Notes: generated by a model not told the origin, from the sequence alone. A stretch of DNA of 64,000 nucleotides from Bacillota bacterium (GCA_023388635.1 JAEWFW010000022.1:1-64000); one strand, 5' to 3'. Counted from the first letter of the stretch, positions 16,092 to 25,291 are shown. Translations and numbers: made by a program.

Positions 16092-16859
16092 ATGAGTGCA
16101 GAACAGATGAATTTGCAGCCTAAGCTGCCGAAATCGTATAATATAGAGTCGAAGCCTCATAAATTTTGTCCAGGGTGTGGACACGGTAGTGTACTGCGTG
16201 CGATTGCCGAATCGATTGATGAGTTAGGCGTACAAGACAGAGTTGTCTATGGATGCGATATTGGGTGTTCATTGCTGTCATGGGATTTCTTTTCCGTCGA
16301 CAGCGTACAGACACATCATGGAAGAACGACTCCTGTTATCACGGGACTTAAAAGAGCGAATCCTGAGATTGTTGGGATTGCATATATGGGAGACGGCGGC
16401 GGTTATGCGATCGGATCGCAGCATTTAGTCAACGCCGCGAACCGCAACGAGAAGATTACGGCATTTCTTGTCAACAACTCGAACTACGGTATGACCGGAG
16501 GTCAGATGGCGCCGACGACATTGCCTGGACAGAAGACGGAAACATCTCCTTACGGACGCGATGTAGCGACGATGGGACAACCGTTTTTAGGTCCGGAAAT
16601 GGTTGCTGCCGTTACCGGTGAAGGTGCGTATGTAGCGCGGGCAACGACATCGAACTATATACAGCTAAAGAAATTTATCAAGAAAGCTCTTGAAAATCAA
16701 ATTGCCGGCAGAGGTTTTTCTTTCGTAGAAATTCTCGCCGGATGTCCTACAAACTGGCGGACTGATGCTAAGGATACATGGGGCAGATTGGAAAACGATA
16801 TGGCGAATTATTTTAAAGTTGGCGAACTCAAGGTTCCGGCAAAGGAGGAATCGATGTGA
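16092..16859 (+). CDS. korB: 2-oxoacid:ferredoxin oxidoreductase, beta (thiamine-pyrophosphate) subunit
   Basis: A 255-residue beta subunit. It has FCPGCGHGSVLRAI near residue 25, with the cysteines that bind a cluster or metal in this family. The thiamine pyrophosphate motif is GDGGGYAIGSQHL with downstream NNSNYGMTGGQ. It carries the active-site chemistry of the complex. The stop codon overlaps the GTG start of the gamma gene, so the two are translationally coupled. Confidence 0.92.
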   Translation: MSAEQMNLQPKLPKSYNIESKPHKFCPGCGHGSVLRAIAESIDELGVQDRVVYGCDIGCSLLSWDFFSVDSVQTHHGRTTPVITGLKRANPEIVGIAYMGDGGGYAIGSQHLVNAANRNEKITAFLVNNSNYGMTGGQMAPTTLPGQKTETSPYGRDVATMGQPFLGPEMVAAVTGEGAYVARATTSNYIQLKKFIKKALENQIAGRGFSFVEILAGCPTNWRTDAKDTWGRLENDMANYFKVGELKVPAKEESM

Positions 16860-17416
16860 CGACGAAGATTGCACTGGCAGGAGAAGGCGGACAAGGCGTA
16901 CAGTCAGTAGCGGAGATTTTGGCAGAAGCGGCGAATCAAGAGGGACGCGAAGCGATCTATATTCCCAATTTCGGCGTGGAACAACGCGGCGGAGTTTCGA
17001 TTGCATTTGTGCAGATATCGGATCAAACGATTGGTTCACCGAAATTTAAAACAGCAGATATTGTCATCGCTCTGAGTGGACGTGCGATTATCCGCACACA
17101 GCAGTATGTTGATGCCAATACGGTGTTTGTTTATGATAGTGCGATTGAAATCGATCCGGAACATTTACCTAAAAATGCGAAACGGGTACTGAGTATTCCG
17201 GCACTTTCTGTCGCGCAAAATGAGCTGAATCCGCGTGTCTTTAATATCATTATCTTAGGAGCCGTCATCGAGGCGACAAAAGTGGTGACTATGGATCAAG
17301 CGAAGCAAGCGATTGAAGCAAAGCTAGGTCACAAGTTCGCTCAGAAACCGGAATTGCGTGATTTGAACTATCGGGCTATGGAACGAGGCGTAGAACTTGT
17401 TCAGCAGGCAGAGTAG
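16856..17416 (+). CDS. korC: 2-oxoacid:ferredoxin oxidoreductase, gamma subunit
   Basis: A 186-residue gamma subunit beginning at GTG 16856. The N-terminal GEGGQGVQSVAEILAEA and YIPNFGVEQRGG are the hallmarks of this domain, which helps bind CoA and contacts the alpha subunit. It overlaps korB by four bases and is followed after 11 bases by the ferredoxin-type subunit. The four separate subunits are the arrangement common in anaerobes. Confidence 0.9.
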   Translation: MTTKIALAGEGGQGVQSVAEILAEAANQEGREAIYIPNFGVEQRGGVSIAFVQISDQTIGSPKFKTADIVIALSGRAIIRTQQYVDANTVFVYDSAIEIDPEHLPKNAKRVLSIPALSVAQNELNPRVFNIIILGAVIEATKVVTMDQAKQAIEAKLGHKFAQKPELRDLNYRAMERGVELVQQAE

Positions 17417-17427
17417 GAGGGAAGTAG

Positions 17428-17697
17428 ATGTCAAAGGATTTTAAAGGAATTACTTTCACAGGGCAAAAAGGGAACTTTACGATCTATCCGGAGCTATGTA
17501 AAGGATGTGGACTTTGCATCCAGAAATGTCCGACCAAAATCATTGAATGGTCTAAAGATAAACTTGGTATCTATGGAACGCCGATTGTTGAGACGAATGA
17601 TCAGGATCGGTGCATTGCCTGCATGAAATGTGAAATGGCTTGTCCCGATATTGCCATTCGCATAGACAGAGTGGGGAAGAAATCCGCCGCGACATAG
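17428..17697 (+). CDS. korD: 2-oxoacid:ferredoxin oxidoreductase, delta subunit (2x[4Fe-4S] ferredoxin)
   Basis: An 89-residue protein with two ferredoxin motifs, CKGCGLCIQKCP (about residues 30-41) and CIACMKCEMACP (about residues 65-76), each providing four cysteines for a [4Fe-4S] cluster. It passes electrons from the thiamine-bound intermediate to external ferredoxin. It is the last gene of the operon and a strong terminator follows. The gene order here is alpha, beta, gamma, delta. Confidence 0.93.
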   Translation: MSKDFKGITFTGQKGNFTIYPELCKGCGLCIQKCPTKIIEWSKDKLGIYGTPIVETNDQDRCIACMKCEMACPDIAIRIDRVGKKSAAT

Positions 17698-17728
17698 GAT
17701 TCGGGATGGTATAAATAAGGTTACGAAT

Positions 17729-17770
17729 AAAAAGTGACGAGACTGCGAAAAACAGTTCTTGTCACTTTTT
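17729..17770 (+). terminator. Terminator between kor operon and the convergent membrane gene
   Basis: A stem AAAAAGTGAC (from 17729) pairs with GTCACTTTTT (to 17770), with inner pairs AGA/TCT. A- and T-runs on both sides let it serve both korD and the minus-strand gene that ends at 17775. Confidence 0.8.
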
Positions 17771-17774
17771 CGTG

Positions 17775-18338
17775 TTATATTTTATATACGCTAAATCCAT
17801 GTTTATCGGTTTGTATGACGACCTCGGGGTGCATTTTATTGAGTCGATATACCCAGTAAATATCAGATAGGCACAATGACGTATGAAAGGCTAAGACGGT
17901 TGCCGAGAGGACCCAAATACTCGGGAATATTGCCATGCTCAGTATCAGAAAGCCGCTACCCAGCATGATAGGAGTTAAAAGTATGAAAATTTTCTGCTTT
18001 TTTGATATTATATTTCCTGAGTGCCACGTGAGCAAAGGGATTCCGGTTCTAGTCGAGAGCTGCATTCGTGGGCGAATTCCCGCGCCGATGTATCCGATAC
18101 CAAGCAGCAAATAGCGGTATATAGAGAAGCTCACCAAGCCGATAAGAAATTGTAATAAAATAACTTCTATTTTTTGTGGAGGAATTTGATAAAAAGTATA
18201 TAATTGTATGAGGATAAAAGTACATGCAATTATAGACAAAACAGTTCCGGCAATTAGGATTCGTTTTGTCTTCGGATTTATTTTGCTGTTAAAAATTAAT
18301 TTGTAATGATAATATGTAGAATTATCGAAGTGATTCAT
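17775..18338 (-). CDS. DUF3267-like membrane protein without a visible HExxH
   Basis: A 187-residue protein from ATG 18338, preceded by GGGGGGA. It has four or so hydrophobic segments (about residues 28-46, 60-85, 115-135 and 140-155). The C-terminal half (SKKQKIFILLTPIMLGSGFL, then CLSDIYWVYRLNKMHP) resembles DUF3267 putative membrane zincins. The zinc-binding HExxH expected in the first half of that family is not visible, so it may be a non-catalytic relative. Assignment is tentative. It lies alone between converging and diverging operons. Confidence 0.45.
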   Translation of the reverse strand: MNHFDNSTYYHYKLIFNSKINPKTKRILIAGTVLSIIACTFILIQLYTFYQIPPQKIEVILLQFLIGLVSFSIYRYLLLGIGYIGAGIRPRMQLSTRTGIPLLTWHSGNIISKKQKIFILLTPIMLGSGFLILSMAIFPSIWVLSATVLAFHTSLCLSDIYWVYRLNKMHPEVVIQTDKHGFSVYKI

Positions 18339-18427
18339 AATTTCCCCCCATAGAGAAATTATAGCAATCTTTAAATAAAATTCTATAAGACAAAAGATAC
18401 AATATGGAGGTACAACGGAGGTACTGT

Positions 18428-19189
18428 ATGAGAACATTTTATAAAGCGTGGAAAGTATATGAGATAGAAGATCCTGCTGATTGGCTGATGAAAAAAAATA
18501 TCGTCCGTGGTTCCCAGGCGATTTGCTACGTAGATGGGTTGGACGCGAAAGTTGTAACGGTGTTTACAAGCGATGAAGATGATTTTCTAGAGACAAAAGC
18601 GGAAGAAATTCTTTGGGATATATTTGGTGAACCGTGCTTGTATTTGGCAAACGGAGATTTCCAAGACTTTATAGATTCTTGGGAGAAATTTCTCGATTTG
18701 CAGCAGGAGTTCTGGTTCCAGATCGCTAAAGACGGTCATCGCAAAAATAATATTTCACTGATGCGTAAATCGCTGATTACGATTGGTTCATATAAACTTC
18801 TGCAAATTAAGAAGCCAAGCAAAAAAGAGCACTGGGATGAGAACAAACTTAACGTGTTACTGGAGCTTTTCAGTGAAATCTATACCGATTTGCATAATAT
18901 AAAAATCACTGTTTGGGGAAGCAATGAACTCGTCTTGACGAAATTACAGGCGTTTGGCATACAGGTCAATGCAGTTAATCTCGACGATCCCAATAATACG
19001 CGCAGTCAACTGGTAGAAAGTGCCGCTAATGCGGACGGGCTGATTATTTTGTATGATTGCGCAAAAGTTAGAGAGATATCATTGTTGCCAGTACTGGAAA
19101 AGATGAATCAGAAATTTATTTTTGATTCGTGCTATATTTTTGAGATATCAGAGATAGAGAAGCTCGGAGCGAGGCTATTGTATTGTTAA
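18428..19189 (+). CDS. Unknown protein coupled to the decarboxylase gene
   Basis: A 253-residue soluble protein from ATG 18428 behind CGGAGGT. I do not recognise its family. The N-terminal 150 residues are rich in tryptophan and acidic residues. The C-terminal 90 residues (GSNELVLTKLQAFGIQVNAV, then ADGLIILYDCAKVREIS and FIFDSCYIF) follow the fold pattern of the UDP-glucose/GDP-mannose dehydrogenase C-terminal domain, without the catalytic domains. It overlaps the next gene by seven bases, so it is translationally coupled to the decarboxylase-family enzyme. Confidence 0.55.
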   Translation: MRTFYKAWKVYEIEDPADWLMKKNIVRGSQAICYVDGLDAKVVTVFTSDEDDFLETKAEEILWDIFGEPCLYLANGDFQDFIDSWEKFLDLQQEFWFQIAKDGHRKNNISLMRKSLITIGSYKLLQIKKPSKKEHWDENKLNVLLELFSEIYTDLHNIKITVWGSNELVLTKLQAFGIQVNAVNLDDPNNTRSQLVESAANADGLIILYDCAKVREISLLPVLEKMNQKFIFDSCYIFEISEIEKLGARLLYC

Positions 19190-20649
19190 ATCAGGCTAGT
19201 AGACCGCTGTATCAGCATCTATATGAACATAGCCGTATACAAGCGGAGCGTTACCATATTCCCGGTCATGGGGGAGGGGCGCTGTTTGAACAAGAATACT
19301 GGCAGCAAATCGGCAAATGGGATGTTACAGAGACATACGGCATGGATGATTTGCATGCGCCGTATTCGGTGATTGGACAAGCGCAAGCGTTAGCAGCTGA
19401 GGCGTTTGGTGCGGCTGAGACGTGGTTTCTGGTCAATGGGACGAGCAGCGGCATATTGGCGGGGATCAGCGGTGTATTTCAGCGGGGAGATACGGTGTTG
19501 GTACAGCGTAACGCCCATAAGTCTGTTTACAATGGGCTGATGCTGGCAGGTATCCATCCACAGTATATTTTTCCGGAAATGATCGGGGCTCACGCGATTG
19601 CCGGAGTGATTCATCCGCATGAACTGCGGAATGCATTGGAGCGTCATCCGGAGGCGAAGGGCGTGATCATTACCAGCCCGACGTATTACGGTCATATGGC
19701 GGATGTGAGGGAATTGGCGAATATTTGCCGTGCTCGTGGAGTCGTATTGTTTGTCGATGAAGCTCACGGAGCTCATTTATCGTTTCACCCTCTGCTGCGG
19801 CAGACATCGGCGCTTTTATGCGGTGCTGATGTGGTTGTGCAGAGTGCCCATAAAACATTACCGTCGTTGACGATGGCGGCAATGATACATATTGGCAATG
19901 GACGAGCACTACATATTGACAGAGAGCGTTTGGCATATTATATTGGCGCTTTTCAAACGACCAGCCCGTCGTACCTGATTATGGCGTCTCTGGATTATGC
20001 CAGACATTGGATGGTTGCCAATGGTGAGCAGTATTTGGATGCTGCCTTTAAAAGAAAACAAGTATTGACGGAAGCAATAGAAGCGATAGGGTTATCGGTT
20101 CTGGACCGTCTTTGGCAAGCAGCAGGGCGGCAATGCGATCCTTTGAAATTGACGATTGATCTAAGAAATACAGGGTATATGGGTCCACAGTGGGAAGAAC
20201 AATTGGCGAAACGGCAAATTTTCGTTGAAATGGCGGGAATCGATCACATATTGTTGTTATTGGCGATGGACAAAGTCGCCGGCAGCGACGAAAGATTGCT
20301 GTGTGCAATAAAGGAAATTATCGAACAGAGGCGAATAGTGGGAGAAGGAAGTATGGCGGGTTCGTACATTTTTCCGGAACCGCAAATGGCGATTCCTTTG
20401 GGGGAATGTATTTCCCGGGGAATACACCAGGCAGATATGACGACTGACTTCCATTTGCATGATTGCCTGCATCGGACGATCGCGGAATATGTCATTCCAT
20501 ATCCACCGGGGATTCCATTGTTATGTCCCGGCGAGGTCATTGCAGCAGAACATCTGGAATATTTGCGAATGGCAAAAGCGGCGGGTATTCATTTTCATGG
20601 TGTGCATGACAGCCAGATGGACACGTTACGGTGTTTTAGAGGAGAGTGA
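19183..20649 (+). CDS. Orn/Lys/Arg decarboxylase-family PLP enzyme (YaaO-like)
   Basis: A 488-residue fold-type I PLP enzyme beginning at TTG 19183. It has the family's HIPGHGGG near residue 25, the substrate-side NGTSSGILA, DEAHGAHLSF around residue 192, and the PLP lysine K224 in SAHKTLPSLT. The C-terminal domain (PYPPGIPLLCPGE) is also typical. It decarboxylates lysine, ornithine or arginine; the exact substrate is open. B. subtilis has yaaO (speA-like) in the same place before tmk. It lacks the N-terminal wing domain of enteric inducible enzymes. Confidence 0.88.
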   Translation: MLNQASRPLYQHLYEHSRIQAERYHIPGHGGGALFEQEYWQQIGKWDVTETYGMDDLHAPYSVIGQAQALAAEAFGAAETWFLVNGTSSGILAGISGVFQRGDTVLVQRNAHKSVYNGLMLAGIHPQYIFPEMIGAHAIAGVIHPHELRNALERHPEAKGVIITSPTYYGHMADVRELANICRARGVVLFVDEAHGAHLSFHPLLRQTSALLCGADVVVQSAHKTLPSLTMAAMIHIGNGRALHIDRERLAYYIGAFQTTSPSYLIMASLDYARHWMVANGEQYLDAAFKRKQVLTEAIEAIGLSVLDRLWQAAGRQCDPLKLTIDLRNTGYMGPQWEEQLAKRQIFVEMAGIDHILLLLAMDKVAGSDERLLCAIKEIIEQRRIVGEGSMAGSYIFPEPQMAIPLGECISRGIHQADMTTDFHLHDCLHRTIAEYVIPYPPGIPLLCPGEVIAAEHLEYLRMAKAAGIHFHGVHDSQMDTLRCFRGE

Positions 20650-20653
20650 ACGT

Positions 20654-21313
20654 ATGGGCAGAGGAATATTTATAACCTTTGAGGGACCGGAAGGGGGAGG
20701 CAAGTCTTCGCAGATTGCGCTGCTGGTCGAAAAGGCGAAAAATCAAGGATTGGATGTATTAGAAACACGGGAGCCGGGCGGCACATATATTGGCGAGCAG
20801 ATCCGGCAAATTTTATTGAGTCACGGTTCATCGGCGATTGCCAATAAGACGGAAATGCTGCTATATGCGGCTTCGAGAGCGCAGCATGTTGAAGAAGTCA
20901 TTCGTCCGGCTTTAGATGAAGGGAAAATTGTGATTTGTGATCGCTTTATCGATGCGAGTATTGCGTATCAGGGCTATGGGCTGGGGTTATCGATTGAAGA
21001 GATAACGGAAGTGAATAAACTGGCGACCGGTGGTATCATACCCGACCGGACATATATGCTCGATTTACCGGTGGAGTTGGGAATGCGGCGAATTTCTACT
21101 TGTCGCGGATGCAATGAAGATTTACAAGCGGTTGGGTTAGATCGCATTGAGAGCAAAGATGTGGAATATCATAGACAGGTGCGTGAAGGATTTTTGCGAA
21201 TTGCCGAACAAGATGCCGAGCGCGTATTGATTGTCGATGCGGCAAAGGCAATCGAAGAAGTAGCGACTGTCGTCTGGGAGGATTTTCTCACGTTGCGGTT
21301 AGCCATTGGATAA
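20654..21313 (+). CDS. tmk: Thymidylate kinase
   Basis: A 219-residue kinase from ATG 20654. It has the P-loop FEGPEGGGKSSQ (residues 8-19), the dTMP-binding TREPGGTYIGEQIR, the DRFIDASIAYQGYGLG motif and a LID region with cysteines (STCRGC). It makes dTDP from dTMP. It starts four bases after the decarboxylase stop and is followed closely by holB, as in B. subtilis. Length is normal for the family. Confidence 0.95.
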   Translation: MGRGIFITFEGPEGGGKSSQIALLVEKAKNQGLDVLETREPGGTYIGEQIRQILLSHGSSAIANKTEMLLYAASRAQHVEEVIRPALDEGKIVICDRFIDASIAYQGYGLGLSIEEITEVNKLATGGIIPDRTYMLDLPVELGMRRISTCRGCNEDLQAVGLDRIESKDVEYHRQVREGFLRIAEQDAERVLIVDAAKAIEEVATVVWEDFLTLRLAIG

Positions 21314-21325
21314 AGGAAGTATGCT

Positions 21326-22279
21326 ATGGAGATTCTTGAATACCATTTTCGAAACGATAAAATACATCACGCGTATTTATTCTGCGGAGCAGAGGGCTCG
21401 GAGCGCAGACAAACGGCTGTGCAATTTGCGCAGTCTTTGTTATGCAGTCAACACGTCTATCGAGGCTGTGGTACGTGCGCCGATTGCATGAAAGTCGCAA
21501 GTGGGAACCATCCGGCGCTGGCGATCATCGAGCCTGATGGTGCGACGGTTAAGATTCAGCAGATTAAAGAATTACAGCGAAGATTTTCTTATAAAAATAC
21601 CCATGGAGATTTCCAGATTTATATTATAGATTACGCCGATACGATGTCGCTGGAAGCGGCTAACAGTTTGTTGAAATTCCTCGAGGAACCGGACGAGGGA
21701 ACGGTGGCGATTTTACTGGCGGAACGTCCGGAGCAGTTAGTAGCAACGATTGTTTCACGTTGTCAGGTGATTCGCTTTTTCGGTATAAGTTCACAAAAGA
21801 TAGAAACGATGTTGTTGGAACGGGGAGTCTTGGCAGAATGTGCGGCGCTCGCAAGTAAGATGTGGAGCCAGGTAGATGAGATTGTAGAGTTGGTTCAGTC
21901 GGAAAAGTTTGCAACGATCCAAAAGATAGTGGTACAATTGACAGAAGATATTATAGCGCAGAAACATCAATATATTATGCAGCTTGACAATGAGTGGTTC
22001 GGAAAGAAGCCGACACTCAAAGACAGCGAGTATCTGATGGACTATTTGCTGTATTGGTTCCGCGAGCTGATCATGCGTGAATTGGGTATTGAAGAGCGCT
22101 ATCTATTTTCCGATACACTTATGGGACCGTATCGGCATCGATTTTCAATCGATATGACAGAACGATGGATTTCCGATATTATTAAGACGAGACAGAAATT
22201 AAATTATAATGTGAATCCGCAACTGGCAATAGAAGCGTTGCTATTAAGAATGCAGGAGGAATTTGTGTGTACCGGGTAG
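21326..22279 (+). CDS. holB: DNA polymerase III delta' subunit
   Basis: A 317-residue clamp-loader subunit. It resembles DnaX in its first 170 residues (HHAYLFCGAEGSERRQTA, a degraded Walker A as expected for delta'; zinc cysteines CGTCADCM; NSLLKFLEEP; IVSRCQ). It completes the clamp-loader ring but does not hydrolyse ATP. It overlaps the start of the yaaT gene by 13 bases. The C-terminal collar domain is present. Confidence 0.92.
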   Translation: MEILEYHFRNDKIHHAYLFCGAEGSERRQTAVQFAQSLLCSQHVYRGCGTCADCMKVASGNHPALAIIEPDGATVKIQQIKELQRRFSYKNTHGDFQIYIIDYADTMSLEAANSLLKFLEEPDEGTVAILLAERPEQLVATIVSRCQVIRFFGISSQKIETMLLERGVLAECAALASKMWSQVDEIVELVQSEKFATIQKIVVQLTEDIIAQKHQYIMQLDNEWFGKKPTLKDSEYLMDYLLYWFRELIMRELGIEERYLFSDTLMGPYRHRFSIDMTERWISDIIKTRQKLNYNVNPQLAIEALLLRMQEEFVCTG

Positions 22280-23073
22280 TCGGAGTACGGTTTAAAAAGG
22301 CGGGCAAAGTATATTATTTTGATCCGTTAGATTTCGTTGTTGAGGCAGGGCAGAGCGTAATTGTCGAGACGGCACGAGGAATTGAATATGGGGAAGTCGT
22401 CATAGGGAACAAGGAAATTGCCGAGGAAGATTTGGTGCTGCCGCTGAAACCGGTTCTGCGCATTGCAACGGATGAGGACAGAGAGGTTGTCGAAGAAAAC
22501 CGCCGCAAAGCAGAAGAAGCACTGCAAGTCTGCCACGCACAGATTATTAATCACAACCTCGATATGAAATTAGTCGATGTAGAGTATACATTTGACCGCA
22601 ATAAAGTAATTTTCTATTTTACGGCAGACGGCAGGGTCGATTTCCGCGAATTGGTTAAAGATTTGGCAGCCGTTTTCCGGACGCGGATTGAGTTGCGGCA
22701 AATCGGAGTACGGGATGAAGCGAAGATGCTCGGCGGTATGGGACCTTGCGGCAGACCGCTTTGTTGTGCTACCTTTCTAGGGGAATTTGATCCCGTGTCG
22801 ATTCGGATGGCGAAAGATCAGAATTTATCATTAAATCCGGCAAAGATTTCCGGAATTTGCGGTCGTCTCATGTGCTGTCTGAAATATGAGACGGATTCCT
22901 ATGAAGAGGCGAAGGATTCCTTGCCGGATATTGGCGGATATGTAGAAACCGTTTTTGGCATCGGGAAAGTGATCGGATTAAATATTTTGGAGAAGATTGT
23001 ACAAGTGGAATTGGAAGATTCAAGAATAGAAGAATTACCACTATATGAGGTCAAAGAAATAGAAATCAGGTGA
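22267..23073 (+). CDS. yaaT: PSP1-domain protein YaaT (Y-complex)
   Basis: A 268-residue protein starting at GTG 22267 inside the end of holB. It has a PSP1 domain and the diagnostic cysteine pairs GPCGRPLCCATF and GICGRLMCCLKYE (about residues 158-210). In B. subtilis YaaT forms a complex with YlbF and YmcA that carries [4Fe-4S] clusters, supports RNase Y-dependent RNA processing and promotes Spo0A phosphorylation. The holB-yaaT-yabA order is conserved. Confidence 0.93.
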   Translation: MYRVVGVRFKKAGKVYYFDPLDFVVEAGQSVIVETARGIEYGEVVIGNKEIAEEDLVLPLKPVLRIATDEDREVVEENRRKAEEALQVCHAQIINHNLDMKLVDVEYTFDRNKVIFYFTADGRVDFRELVKDLAAVFRTRIELRQIGVRDEAKMLGGMGPCGRPLCCATFLGEFDPVSIRMAKDQNLSLNPAKISGICGRLMCCLKYETDSYEEAKDSLPDIGGYVETVFGIGKVIGLNILEKIVQVELEDSRIEELPLYEVKEIEIR

Positions 23074-23081
23074 TCATTTTT

Positions 23082-23432
23082 ATGGATAAACAGGACATCT
23101 TCAAACAAGTTGCACAAATTGAAGAACAGATCGGTGAGCTTTATCAAGAGCTCGGTGTCTTGAAGCAGAAAATCGTCTCTTTAATAGAAGAAAACAATCA
23201 TTTAGCCATAGAGAATCACCATTTGCGGGAACGAAATCTGCGTGAAACGAAGGGATCTTCTGAGCAAGAGGCTTCCAAAAAGGCAGATATGCTGCTGGGT
23301 GAGGGATACGATAATCTCGCGCGTCTGTATCAAGAGGGATTTCACATATGCAATGTTCGCTATGGGAGTTTGCGCACCGATGGAGATTGTCTGTTTTGCC
23401 TCTCTTTTCTGCGGCAGGTAGATTCCAAATAG
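23082..23432 (+). CDS. yabA: Replication initiation control protein YabA
   Basis: A 116-residue protein from ATG 23082. An N-terminal leucine-zipper coiled coil of about 60 residues (MDKQDIFKQVAQIEEQIGEL onward) is followed by a flexible linker and a C-terminal zinc-binding domain with HIC and CLFC around residues 92-111. YabA binds DnaA and DnaN and limits initiation at oriC. The start was chosen for its AGGTGA site and its match to known YabA N-termini. Neighbours match B. subtilis. Confidence 0.92.
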   Translation: MDKQDIFKQVAQIEEQIGELYQELGVLKQKIVSLIEENNHLAIENHHLRERNLRETKGSSEQEASKKADMLLGEGYDNLARLYQEGFHICNVRYGSLRTDGDCLFCLSFLRQVDSK

Positions 23433-23500
23433 TCGGCTGGTAATCAGCTAGTTAGCTTTTTAGCTGAGTGGTGAGTTGATAGTGCAAAAGGGGTGTTCTT

Positions 23501-24262
23501 TTGATTCCATTTCAAGAACGAATTGATCGCATCGCAGATAATATGGAAATTATTCAGTGCAAAGAAGTGTTTTCCTTTTCTGTGGATGCTGTTTTATTGG
23601 CGAGTTTTGTGAAGTTTGACAGTTCGGTAAAGAAGACCATAGATTTAGGTACGGGCACAGGCATCATTCCTTTGCTATTAAGTAGAAGATATCCCTATAC
23701 TCATATAACGGGTTTGGAAATTCAGGAGCGTCTGGCAGACATGTCGAGACGCTCTGTTGAGTTAAATGTGCGTGCAGGACATCTAAAACCCGGCACGATA
23801 GAAATTGTGCAGGGAGATTTGCGGGAAGCCGTTCCGTTATTCGGTCACGGGGTTTTTGATGCCGTCGTCTCCAATCCGCCGTATATGGATAAGGGAATTG
23901 GCGAACAAAATCCCAATCCATTCAAAGCAATTGCGCGTCATGAGATTCATTGCAATTTGGAGGATGTTTGCCATGCGGCGAGCCGGTTGGTAAAGTCGGG
24001 AGGCAAGGTGTTTATTGTATATCGCGCACTTCGTCTGGCGGAGTTAATGGTGGCATTGAAGACGCATCATTTGGAACCAAAACGCATGCGCTTAGTCGCG
24101 CCGAAAGCAGGCAAAGAACCGAATATTGTTTTGATTGAAGCTGTCAAAGACCGCAAACCGGGGTTGAGAATTGAGCCGACGCTTGTCGTACATGACGATC
24201 AAGACGGTTATACGGCAGAATTATTGGCGATGAATCCGACGATGCCAAACAGTGTTGAATAA
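23501..24262 (+). CDS. tRNA1(Val) adenine-N6 methyltransferase family protein (YabB)
   Basis: A 253-residue class I methyltransferase beginning at TTG 23501. The SAM-binding motif is DLGTGTGIIPLLL near residue 48 and the catalytic NPPY motif is SNPPYMDKG near residue 125. This is the TrmN6/YabB family, which methylates adenosine 37 of tRNA-Val in Escherichia coli; the target in Bacillota is less certain. The small GIY-YIG gene yazA, which follows yabB in B. subtilis, is absent here. Confidence 0.85.
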   Translation: MIPFQERIDRIADNMEIIQCKEVFSFSVDAVLLASFVKFDSSVKKTIDLGTGTGIIPLLLSRRYPYTHITGLEIQERLADMSRRSVELNVRAGHLKPGTIEIVQGDLREAVPLFGHGVFDAVVSNPPYMDKGIGEQNPNPFKAIARHEIHCNLEDVCHAASRLVKSGGKVFIVYRALRLAELMVALKTHHLEPKRMRLVAPKAGKEPNIVLIEAVKDRKPGLRIEPTLVVHDDQDGYTAELLAMNPTMPNSVE

Positions 24263-24346
24263 CGGCAAATCAATAGGAAATCAACAAGAAATATCATAAT
24301 ATAGCAACGCATCGGTACTGGAGATGCGATAGAAAGCGGGTGAATT

Positions 24347-25291
24347 ATGGACAAGCATCGAGAAGAAGGCTGGGGGTTTAACCAACACAGCTACCAAGGA
24401 AATACTAATCGCTATCAGGGGGATTCCAATCATGGTGATGGCAATTCCGGCGGAATTCTTTATTTGGTGGCGACACCAATCGGCAATTTGGGGGATATTA
24501 CACAGCGGGCGATTGATATTTTAAAAGACGTCGATGTTATCGCGGCGGAAGATACGCGGCAAACAAACAAACTGTTACAGACCTTTGCCATATCGACGCC
24601 GATGGTCAGTTATCACGAACACAATAAATATAAAAAGGACGAATTTTTATTGCAAGAGCTGTTAAGTGGGAAACGGATAGCGCTTGTGTCCGATGCGGGA
24701 CTTCCCGGGATATCTGATCCGGGTGCGGATATCGCTCAGTTGGCAATCTATAATCAGATACCGGTGGTACCGATTCCCGGAGCCAGTGCGGGCGTATCTT
24801 CGCTGATCGCGTCGGGATTGGATACGGAACGTTTCCTGTTTTATGGTTTCTTGTCTCGGCAATCGGCAAAGAGAAAACGGGAATTGGAAGAAATCAAAGG
24901 CTTGCCGTTTACGTTGATTTTTTATGAAGCGCCGCACCGCATAGAAGGCACGATGAAAGATATGTTGGCGGTGTTGGGTAATCGCCAAATCAGTGTGGGC
25001 AGAGAGTTGACGAAGAAATTTGAACAGTTCATACGCGGGGAGATCGCTTATTGCCTGGAAACTTTGCAACAGCAGAAAATCCAAGGGGAATTCACGATTG
25101 TCGTATCAGGCGCATCGGAGGAACAGCAATTGGCGATGCAATCGAGTCAATGGTGGATCGATATGACAATAGCCGAACATGTCGATTATTATATTGGACA
25201 GGGTAGGGACAACAAAGAAGCGATTAAATTAACCGCTAAAGATAGGGATTGTCCCAAGCGTGATGTCTATCAAGCATACCATCAAATCTAG
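24347..25291 (+). CDS. rsmI: 16S rRNA 2'-O-ribose C1402 methyltransferase RsmI
   Basis: A 314-residue tetrapyrrole-methylase-fold enzyme. The core begins at residue 37 with LYLVATPIGNLGDIT and includes AAEDTRQTNKLL, VSDAGLPGISDPG and FYEAPHRI, all typical of RsmI. It methylates C1402 of 16S rRNA. The start ATG 24347 adds an unusual 36-residue tail rich in Asn, Gln, His and Gly before the conserved core. No better start lies closer to the core in this frame. Confidence 0.93.
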   Translation: MDKHREEGWGFNQHSYQGNTNRYQGDSNHGDGNSGGILYLVATPIGNLGDITQRAIDILKDVDVIAAEDTRQTNKLLQTFAISTPMVSYHEHNKYKKDEFLLQELLSGKRIALVSDAGLPGISDPGADIAQLAIYNQIPVVPIPGASAGVSSLIASGLDTERFLFYGFLSRQSAKRKRELEEIKGLPFTLIFYEAPHRIEGTMKDMLAVLGNRQISVGRELTKKFEQFIRGEIAYCLETLQQQKIQGEFTIVVSGASEEQQLAMQSSQWWIDMTIAEHVDYYIGQGRDNKEAIKLTAKDRDCPKRDVYQAYHQI

